From the NCBI GenBank assembly GCA_023424965.1, contig JAFADI010000128.1, forward strand, positions 1 to 28,670: a stretch of DNA of 28,670 bases. The letters run 5' to 3'. Origin of the DNA: Bacillota bacterium. GTDB taxonomy: Bacteria; Bacillota; Clostridia; Acetivibrionales; JAFADI01. Below the pieces are notes generated by a model, which worked only from the letters and a program-made list of their open reading frames with translations, had not been told where the DNA came from and ran no database searches. Every line of letters begins with the position of its first letter. Position 1 is the stretch's first letter. This document shows, in pieces, positions 23,360 to 28,670 of this stretch. The position numbers and the translations under genes are program-made.

Positions 23360-23550
23360 GCTTTCCCTGTCACCTTATCTGAAAATTTTTTGTGCACCTG
23401 CCCACCATTCCGGAAAGATAATACAGCCGCAGAGGAAAGATATAGATTGCACAGTTTAAGAGGTGCGGGAATAAAATAAATTAACATTGTTTACATAACC
23501 CTGGCTTGATTGACAAGGCGGGGATAATATCATACAGGGAGGCTGCGATC

Positions 23551-24204
23551 ATGTTATATCATGCCATACCGCCGGGAGGTCACCGGTTACCTCCGTTGCC
23601 ATACGCCTATAATGCGCTTGAGCCTGTCATAAGTTCCGCTACTCTCCATTTTCATCATGATATTCACCACAAAACCTATGTTGACGATTTGAACAAAGCG
23701 GAGCTTGAACTGGTTAAGGCGAGGGAAGACAAGAAATTTGACCTGATAAAATACTGGGAAAATGAGCTTGCGTTTAACGGCTCCGGCCACATTCTGCACA
23801 GTATTTACTGGACCATAATGGCCCCCGCCGGAAGGAGGGGACAGCCAGGCTTTCACACAGTAAATCAAATAAACGGCTACTTTGGCAGTTGGCCGGCTTT
23901 TCAACAACAATTCAGCGACGCTGCAGCGAAAGTGGAAGGCTCGGGCTGGACGGTACTGACCTGGCAGCCCACATGGCGCCGACTGGAGGTTCTTCAAGCC
24001 GAGAAGCACCAGAACCTCACACAGTGGAGCGGCATCCCCATCCTTGTTCTGGACGTGTGGGAGCATGCCTATTACCTTGATTACCAGAACAGGCGCAAGG
24101 ATTATGTGAAAGCATGGTGGCAGCTTATCAACTGGTACGAGGTGGAAAGGAGACTGATACTGGCTGTCAATGGACAGGTTCCGTTAACAATGATGGGATG
24201 TTAG
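23551..24204 (+). CDS. sodA: Superoxide dismutase, Fe/Mn family (probably Mn)
   Basis: This enzyme converts superoxide to oxygen and hydrogen peroxide. The 217-residue product shows LPPLPYAYNALEPVIS, FHHDIHHKTYVDDLN, FNGSGHILHSIYW, GSGWTVLTW and LDVWEHAYYLDYQNRRKDYV. Metal ligands should be His35, His83, Asp168 and His172. The Gln in KHQNLTQW aligns with the outer-sphere glutamine of Mn enzymes, and the Fe-type glutamine position is Gly, so Mn use is likelier. The usual GGHxNHS is GHILHS. The N-terminal YHAIPPGGHRLP extension recalls spore-associated clostridial enzymes. The ATG at 23551 has AGGGAGG at 23537-23543; an in-frame TTG at 23506 is too far upstream. It is absent from this place in B. 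subtilis. Confidence 0.93.
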   Translation: MLYHAIPPGGHRLPPLPYAYNALEPVISSATLHFHHDIHHKTYVDDLNKAELELVKAREDKKFDLIKYWENELAFNGSGHILHSIYWTIMAPAGRRGQPGFHTVNQINGYFGSWPAFQQQFSDAAAKVEGSGWTVLTWQPTWRRLEVLQAEKHQNLTQWSGIPILVLDVWEHAYYLDYQNRRKDYVKAWWQLINWYEVERRLILAVNGQVPLTMMGC

Positions 24205-24210
24205 CTTCAT

Positions 24211-24270
24211 ACTCCGGCATTCCGGAGTTACATAATTTAAGGAAGCCTGCCTCCGGCGTCCGGAAGCAGG
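24211..24270. repeat. Two GC-rich hairpins after sod
   Basis: ACTCCGG/CCGGAGT around a CATT loop (24211-24228), then CCTGCCTCCGG against CCGGAAGCAGG (24246-24270, one mismatch). Neither has a T tract. Both contain TCCGG. They may stabilise the sod transcript or be repeat remnants. Confidence 0.5.
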
Positions 24271-24333
24271 CGGCGTATCTAAACCTGCTTTTCTGGAATA
24301 ATATTTATCAATGAGCAATTTATAAAACGAAAG

Positions 24334-24362
24334 TGGAAAAATGTGATGGACAGAGGTATAAT
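24334..24362 (+). promoter_or_regulatory. SigA promoter for mazG
   Basis: TGGAAA (four of six), a 17-nt spacer and a perfect TATAAT (24357-24362), 37 nt before the mazG start. Confidence 0.5.
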
Positions 24363-24398
24363 TAAGCGAGATGAATAGAGCACAGGCTGGAGGTTGGC

Positions 24399-25199
24399 AT
24401 GGCAAAGGACAAGTATAGCTTTTCGGAACTGGTGGAAATTATGGAATTGTTGAGAAGTGAAAAGGGCTGCCCCTGGGACAGGGAGCAGGACCATGAATCC
24501 CTTAAAAGGTACCTCATTGAGGAGACCTATGAGGTGCTTGAAGCCATTGATCTTAAAGATAAGAACAAGCTTTCGGAGGAACTGGGGGATTTGCTTCTGC
24601 AAATTGTTTTTCATGCCCAGATCGGCAGGGAAAGCGGGACCTTTGATATAAATGACGTAATCACGGGGATAAGCAGAAAAATGATTCAAAGGCATACCCA
24701 TGTTTTTGGGGAAGCCAGGGCGGATACGGCAGATGAGGTTGTTGACAATTGGGAGGCCATAAAAAAGAAGGAAAAAGGCATTAAAAGCCAGACCGAGGTG
24801 CTGAAGGATGTTCCGTCCAATCTGCCGGCGCTGATGAGAAGCTTCAAGGTTCAGCAGAAGGCCGCCCAGGTAGGATTTGACTGGGATGCTGCGGAAGGTG
24901 TATTTGAAAAGATATATGAGGAAATAAAGGAGCTTGAAGATGTATATAGAAGTAAAAATGTGGAAAGAATAAATGAAGAGATGGGCGATGTACTGTTCAG
25001 CCTGGTCAACCTGTCAAGGTTCCTCAAGGTGCAGCCCGAACTTGCGTTGACGGATGCTACAAATAAATTCATCAAGCGTTTTGAATTTATTGAGAAGGAA
25101 GGCGCCAGGGAAGGAAAGAAACTGGAGGAAATGACCCTTTATGAAATGGACCAGCTCTGGAATAAGGCTAAAATACATATTTCAGAAAAAACTGAGTAA
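24399..25199 (+). CDS. mazG: Nucleoside triphosphate pyrophosphohydrolase MazG
   Basis: MazG removes pyrophosphate from (d)NTPs, cleaning the nucleotide pool. The 266-residue product has the two-domain layout of E. coli MazG: the first domain with GCPWDREQDHESLKRYLIEE, EETYE (41-45) and EELGD (60-64), and the second with EEMGDVLFSLVNLSRFLKVQ. The tetrapyrrole-methylase domain fused to B. subtilis YabN is absent. The ATG has GGAGGT at 24388-24393. It takes the yabN position between spoVT and yabO. Confidence 0.94.
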   Translation: MAKDKYSFSELVEIMELLRSEKGCPWDREQDHESLKRYLIEETYEVLEAIDLKDKNKLSEELGDLLLQIVFHAQIGRESGTFDINDVITGISRKMIQRHTHVFGEARADTADEVVDNWEAIKKKEKGIKSQTEVLKDVPSNLPALMRSFKVQQKAAQVGFDWDAAEGVFEKIYEEIKELEDVYRSKNVERINEEMGDVLFSLVNLSRFLKVQPELALTDATNKFIKRFEFIEKEGAREGKKLEEMTLYEMDQLWNKAKIHISEKTE

Positions 25200-25254
25200 C
25201 AATACGTAAAGGCGGGTGTTGGGCCAACGGCGGAGAACGGTAAGCATAAACAGG

Positions 25255-25275
25255 TAGAATAAATTTATTATTCTA
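25255..25275. repeat. AT-rich inverted repeat before hup
   Basis: TAGAATAA and TTATTCTA are exact complements around a 5-nt centre. It lies 20 nt before the hup start and may be an operator or weak hairpin. I found no clear separate hup promoter in 25200-25254. Confidence 0.3.
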
Positions 25276-25295
25276 AAACTACAGGAGGGTTTATA

Positions 25296-25571
25296 ATGAA
25301 CAAGGCAGATTTAGTAACCAGTATTTCGGAAAAAAGCGGTTTGTCAAAAAAGGATGCGGAAAAATCACTCAATTCCTTCATCGAAAGCGTTGAAGAGGCG
25401 CTGACAAAAGGTGAAAAGGTTCAATTGGTGGGTTTCGGTTCTTTTGAAGTACGTCAGAGAGCCGCCCGCAAGGGAAGGAATCCGCAGACCAAGGGAGAAA
25501 TAACCATACCGGCTTCAAAGGCCCCCATATTTAAAGTGGGAAAAGCCCTGAAGGATATGGTGAACAAGTAG
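25296..25571 (+). CDS. hup: HU-family DNA-binding protein
   Basis: HU is a small dimeric protein that bends and compacts DNA in the nucleoid. The 91-residue product has MNKADLVTSISEKSGLSKKD, the core VQLVGFGSFEVRQRAARKGR and the DNA-contacting arm around GRNPQTKGEITIPA (about 60-73), with the C-terminal FKVGKALKDMVN. The ATG has AGGAGGG at 25283-25289, a strong site that suits an abundant protein. It lies between mazG and rqcP, where B. subtilis has no gene, and is closed by a terminator. Confidence 0.97.
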   Translation: MNKADLVTSISEKSGLSKKDAEKSLNSFIESVEEALTKGEKVQLVGFGSFEVRQRAARKGRNPQTKGEITIPASKAPIFKVGKALKDMVNK

Positions 25572-25622
25572 AATTTCTGATAAAATACAATAAGCAGTCA
25601 GGTTTAAAATTATGATGAGAAG

Positions 25623-25660
25623 GCTTAGGATTAAATAATATGGTTTAGTCTTAAGCTTTT
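25623..25660 (+). terminator. Terminator after hup
   Basis: GCTTAGGATTAAA pairs with TTTAGTCTTAAGC over 13 bp with two G-U pairs, followed by TTTTCTGTT. Confidence 0.75.
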
Positions 25661-25696
25661 CTGTTGTCATGGACGCAGGAAAGAAGGGGGATAAGG

Positions 25697-25936
25697 GTGA
25701 GAATCGATAAGTTTCTTAAGGTTTCAAGGCTGATTAAACGGAGAACTCTGGCCAATGAAGCCTGTGAGCAGGGCAAGGTAACAATCAATGACAGGCCTGC
25801 CAAGCCGGGTTCTGAAGTAAAGATCGGCGATATCATCGAGATCCGTTTCGGTGCCAGCATAACAAAGGTTGAGGTTACATCCATTGCGGAGCATGTATCA
25901 AAAAATGACTCCAAGGAAATGTATATTATCAGATGA
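25697..25936 (+). CDS. rqcP: RqcP (YabO), S4-domain ribosome quality-control protein
   Basis: RqcP works with RqcH on stalled 50S subunits to add alanine tails that mark nascent peptides for degradation. The 79-residue product is a single S4 RNA-binding domain: RIDKFLKVSRLIKRRTLANE, then GKVTINDRPAKPGSEVKIGD and IIEIRFG, close to B. subtilis YabO. The GTG at 25697 has AAGAAGGGGG at 25681-25690, and the product starts as its relatives do; an in-frame TTG at 25664 would put that site inside the gene. Position before yabP matches B. subtilis. Confidence 0.95.
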   Translation: MRIDKFLKVSRLIKRRTLANEACEQGKVTINDRPAKPGSEVKIGDIIEIRFGASITKVEVTSIAEHVSKNDSKEMYIIR

Positions 25937-25964
25937 CGAACAGTGGAATAGAGCGGTGACTGAG

Positions 25965-25998
25965 AAAATGCTTAATGGAAAATGTTAAGCATTTTTTT
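25965..25998 (+). terminator. Terminator after rqcP
   Basis: AAAATGCTTAA pairs with TTAAGCATTTT around a 9-nt loop, followed by a T tract. yabP and yabQ therefore need their own promoter, which I could not identify with confidence in 25999-26095. Confidence 0.85.
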
Positions 25999-26095
25999 AT
26001 TTGTACATGCATATCTTTAATTAGATACAACCAATGCGAAAAATAAAATTGCATGCGGGGTCATACATTTACCCGCTGCGGAAATGGAGAACAAT

Positions 26096-26389
26096 ATGGC
26101 TGAAGACAAGAGAGTGGCCAAGCCAAAGACGCAGAACCTGATACTTGAGAACAGGGAAAGACTCAGCATTTCAGGGGTTGTTGACGTTGAAAGCTTCAAC
26201 GATGAATGTGTAATTGTGGAGACGGAGCTTGGAATGCTTGTTGTCCGGGGAGAGGACCTTCATATAAACAAGCTGAATCTTGATAACTCGGAACTCAACA
26301 TCGAAGGAGAGATCATAAGCTGCGAGTACAGCGACAGAGAGAGCTCAAAGTCCAAAGGTTTGGGATTCCTGGGAAAGATGTTCAAATAG
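26096..26389 (+). CDS. yabP: Sporulation protein YabP
   Basis: YabP is a small mother-cell protein of unknown biochemical role, expressed under SigE in B. subtilis. The 97-residue product has ENRERLSISGVVDVESFNDE, VETELGMLVVRGEDLHINKL, NLDNSELNIEGEI and the C-terminal GLGFLGKMF, in the same order as the B. subtilis protein. I choose the ATG at 26096 with GGAG at 26086-26089; the in-frame ATG at 26084 lacks a site. It follows a terminator and is followed 21 bp later by yabQ, with which it should be co-transcribed. Confidence 0.92.
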   Translation: MAEDKRVAKPKTQNLILENRERLSISGVVDVESFNDECVIVETELGMLVVRGEDLHINKLNLDNSELNIEGEIISCEYSDRESSKSKGLGFLGKMFK

Positions 26390-26410
26390 CCGGGGCCATG
26401 GAGGTTCGCT

Positions 26411-26920
26411 TTGACATATAGCGTCAGTAATGAGGCATACATTTTTCTTTGCTCTGTCGCCGGAGGAATGCTGATTGCATTCATTTATGATTTATTCAGA
26501 ATCAAAAGGAAGGCCATAAAATCAATCGGGTTGATGGTATACATTGAAGACCTGGTTTACTGGATTATCGTAGCACTGGTAATGTTTGCCGTCATCTATT
26601 ACAGCAATGAGGGACAGCTCCGGGGGTTTTTGTTTATCGGCACGGCGGTGGGCGTTATTTTATATATACTGCTGCTGAGCAAGCTGGTCATCAAAATATC
26701 CATGCTGGTCATCAATACGGTAATAAAAATACTTAAAGCACTCTGGTATGTGCTGACCTATCCTTTTAAAATCGTTTTTATCATTTTCAGGATACCGGTT
26801 TCTTTTATTTACAAAAATATGCGCAGTTCAGCCCGGAAGGTAAGGAGTGCGGGGAAGAGCAAACTGAAGAAGGCGGCAAATGCAGCAAAAAGGTTCAAAA
26901 ATATAAGAAAAAAAATATGA
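26411..26920 (+). CDS. yabQ: Spore cortex biosynthesis protein YabQ
   Basis: YabQ is a membrane protein needed for spore cortex formation and located in the forespore outer membrane in B. subtilis. The 169-residue product has several membrane segments (about residues 9-25, 45-65, 73-92 and 97-130) and a strongly basic C-terminal tail ending in KRFKNIRKKI. The motif GGMLIAFIYDLFRIKRK near the N-terminus is typical. The TTG start has GGAGGT at 26400-26405. The pair yabP-yabQ and the following divIC match B. subtilis. Confidence 0.92.
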   Translation: MTYSVSNEAYIFLCSVAGGMLIAFIYDLFRIKRKAIKSIGLMVYIEDLVYWIIVALVMFAVIYYSNEGQLRGFLFIGTAVGVILYILLLSKLVIKISMLVINTVIKILKALWYVLTYPFKIVFIIFRIPVSFIYKNMRSSARKVRSAGKSKLKKAANAAKRFKNIRKKI

Positions 26921-26931
26921 CCTAGAAGGAT

Positions 26932-26960
26932 TTTACATAAAGATATAGAATTATTATAGC
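26932..26960 (+). promoter_or_regulatory. Possible SigA promoter for divIC
   Basis: TTTACA (five of six), a 17-nt spacer and TATAGC (four of six) in the yabQ-divIC gap. A vegetative promoter is expected here, as divIC is needed in growth while yabPQ are sporulation genes. Confidence 0.45.
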
Positions 26961-26988
26961 AGTTGTTTTTTTGAGGAGCTATAAAGTT

Positions 26989-27267
26989 ATGAACAAAAGA
27001 AAAAAGTCCAGATTCGGGCAGTTTGTTATCCTGTGTATTTTTCTTTATTGTGTATATATCATTGTTGACCAGCAAAAGGTGATGAATGTAAAGGATACGG
27101 AAATCCAGGGCATTCAGGCCAAAATAAACGAAGAAACAAGGATTAACACCGATCTGAAAAAGCAAAAAGAAATGATAAACTCCGATGAGTATACCGAAAA
27201 AGTAGCAAGGGAAAAACTCGGGATGGTCAAACATGGTGAGAAGATTTTTATGGATGTGGAGAAATGA
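26989..27267 (+). CDS. divIC: Cell division protein DivIC (septum formation initiator family)
   Basis: DivIC joins FtsL and DivIB in the trimeric complex that regulates septal peptidoglycan synthesis. The 92-residue product has a short basic cytoplasmic N-terminus (MNKRKKSRFG), one membrane segment (about residues 10-27), a coiled-coil (DTEIQGIQAKINEETRINTD and onward) and the end motif EYTEKVAREKLGMVKHGEKI typical of the FtsB/DivIC family. The ATG at 26989 has TTGAGGAGC just upstream (26971-26979); the in-frame TTG at 26971 is within it. It follows yabQ as in B. subtilis. Confidence 0.93.
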   Translation: MNKRKKSRFGQFVILCIFLYCVYIIVDQQKVMNVKDTEIQGIQAKINEETRINTDLKKQKEMINSDEYTEKVAREKLGMVKHGEKIFMDVEK

Positions 27268-27312
27268 TTCCCTGAGTGTCTTTATTCCTTAAAAACCCGC
27301 ATGAATACAGGC

Positions 27313-27341
27313 TTGACGAAAAATTGGATATGCTATATAAT
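27313..27341 (+). promoter_or_regulatory. SigA promoter for yabR
   Basis: TTGACG (five of six), a 17-nt spacer and a perfect TATAAT (27336-27341). It implies a leader of about 150 nt before yabR, in which I see only a small AAAGAAATTTTCTTT palindrome (about 27390-27404). Confidence 0.75.
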
Positions 27342-27498
27342 CGTATTACTTGAATCAGAAAATTGCATAATCCAAGGTTTACGCTTCAGAAAGAAATTTT
27401 CTTTTCAGGCCTATACACTCCCCAAAAGTTCCTTGCTGACGATAAATCAAATATTTATGCACTTTTTCAATTAATAGTGATGGAGGAGTTCTTCTTTT

Positions 27499-27930
27499 AT
27501 GCTGGTTGAAGTAGGGAAAGTAGTTGAAGGAAAGGTTTCTGGAATTACAAGTTTTGGAGCTTTCATTCAGCTCCCGGAAGGGAAAACGGGACTGGTCCAT
27601 ATTTCGGAAATTGCCGAAGAGTACGTCAAGGATATCAATGCACACTTAAAGGAAAGCCAGGTTGTGAAAGTAAAGGTAGTCTCCGTCGACAAGAACGGTA
27701 AAATAAGCTTGTCGATCAAGAAAGCAACGGAACCCAGACCGATAGTGAGAACCAGCAGGCCCATGGATTTTGACTGGGCGAGGAATAACAACGATAACCT
27801 GTCTTTTGAAGAGCGGCTGTCGAAGTTTATGAAAGACAGTGACGAGAAACTGCACGACCTCAAAAAGAACTTTGAGTCCAAAAGAGGCGGCGGAGGCTAT
27901 AAAAAATCGGCACAAGCCATCAAGATGTAG
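27499..27930 (+). CDS. yabR: S1-domain RNA-binding protein YabR
   Basis: The 143-residue product has one S1 domain at residues 1-75: VGKVVEGKVSGITSFGAFIQ, GKTGLVHISEIAEEYVKDIN and SVDKNGKISLSIKKA. This is followed by a charged, less conserved tail ending in a Gly-rich stretch. Relatives are polynucleotide-phosphorylase-like general stress RNA-binding proteins (GSP13/YugI type); YabR itself has no firm role. The ATG has GGAGGAG at 27483-27489. It is the last protein gene of the block conserved with B. subtilis, where tRNA genes and spoIIE follow. Confidence 0.92.
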   Translation: MLVEVGKVVEGKVSGITSFGAFIQLPEGKTGLVHISEIAEEYVKDINAHLKESQVVKVKVVSVDKNGKISLSIKKATEPRPIVRTSRPMDFDWARNNNDNLSFEERLSKFMKDSDEKLHDLKKNFESKRGGGGYKKSAQAIKM

Positions 27931-27961
27931 GAAGCCGCAGTAAATTGGGAATAAATAAATA

Positions 27962-27990
27962 TTGACATCAATATTTGAATATAATATAAT
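27962..27990 (+). promoter_or_regulatory. Consensus SigA promoter for the tRNA pair
   Basis: Perfect TTGACA, a 17-nt spacer and perfect TATAAT, 28 nt before tRNA-Leu. The -35 lies in an inverted repeat AAATATTGA-CA-TCAATATTT (27957-27976). Confidence 0.88.
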
Positions 27991-28018
27991 AGAAAAGTCG
28001 CCGACGGCGGCGAAACCT

Positions 28019-28107
28019 GCCGGAGTGGCGGAACTGGCAGACGCACAGGACTTAAAATCCTGCGGGACTTACCTCCCGTACCGGTTCGATTCCGGTCTCC
28101 GGCACCA
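28019..28107 (+). tRNA. tRNA-Leu (anticodon UAA)
   Basis: The 89-nt gene has the acceptor stem GCCGGAG/CTCCGGC, the anticodon loop CTTAAAA with TAA at 28053-28055 (reads UUA), the long variable arm CGGGACTTACCTCCCG typical of class II tRNAs, the T loop GGTTCGATTCC, and an encoded CCA at 28105-28107. Confidence 0.97.
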
Positions 28108-28146
28108 AGAACTTGTGTTTGACGGCAAAAATTAAATTTTATTTAT

Positions 28147-28583
<437 letters not shown>

Positions 28584-28670
28584 GAGATTCCATTGTGGTG
28601 GCTATTGAAAGCTTGCAAAGGCTGGCATTATCACGGACTCAGTCAAATGGATAAAGAAGGCTGCCGGTGA
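28584..28670. other. Right edge, no feature assigned
   Basis: I found no convincing gene or signal. Several short frames cross the region on both strands and are cut by the window end. Confidence 0.3.

Noticed and set aside
23513..23539. AC-N16-CATA pattern before sod as a third SigK promoter
   Set aside because: The -10 would overlap the sod ribosome binding site, leaving no room for the site in the mRNA.
26008..26031. SigE-like elements (GCATATCT and GATACAAC) before yabP
   Set aside because: The spacer is only 8 nt, against the expected 13-15, so it cannot work as a SigE promoter in this register.

Overview
The window is a stretch of chromosome from an anaerobic, endospore-forming, probably motile member of the Firmicutes, most likely class Clostridia. 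I cannot name the genus. The evidence is a dense set of sporulation genes (spoIID, spoIIQ-like, spoIIID, spoVG, spoVT, yabP, yabQ), flagellar rod genes next to an mreB-type gene, strong AGGAGG-type ribosome binding sites, and many TTG and GTG starts. It holds 30 credible protein genes, two tRNA genes and the decayed end of a probable recombinase gene.

Left block (about 1-10200, plus strand): ywmB, murA, spoIID, a spoIIQ-like M23 gene, spoIIID, mbl, flgF, flgG, a flgJ rod-binding gene, a phosphodiester glycosidase gene and fabZ. The order ywmB-murA-spoIID-spoIIQ ... spoIIID-mbl-flhO-flhP ... fabZ is the one known from Bacillus subtilis. It combines peptidoglycan precursor synthesis, septal peptidoglycan remodelling and the channel of engulfment, mother-cell gene control, lateral wall growth, flagellar rod assembly and fatty acid elongation. 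A cluster of five inverted repeats lies between the spoIIQ-like gene and spoIIID.

Centre (10201-12056): murC is on the minus strand, convergent with fabZ across a shared terminator and divergent from purR across about 400 bp that hold both promoters and a PurBox-like palindrome.

Right block (12057-27930, plus strand): purR, spoVG, glmU, prs, pth, mfd, a PrsA-like foldase gene, spoVT, a DUF2935 gene, a 38-codon minus-strand gene, a superoxide dismutase gene, mazG, hup, rqcP (yabO), yabP, yabQ, divIC and yabR. This is the B. subtilis purR-to-yabR region with ctc, yabK and yabM absent. The foldase, DUF2935, small-protein and sod genes sit where yabM would be, and hup lies between mazG and rqcP. 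Promoter-like sequences agree with the sporulation programme: a SigH-type site before spoVG and a SigG-type site before spoVT.

Right edge (27931-28670): a consensus SigA promoter drives tRNA-Leu(UAA) and the initiator tRNA-fMet(CAU). Beyond them a minus-strand, frame-disrupted reading frame resembles the C-terminal part of a serine recombinase and ends inside the tRNA-fMet gene. This suggests an old integration event at the tRNA 3' end. I found no CRISPR array, intact insertion sequence, rRNA or riboswitch.
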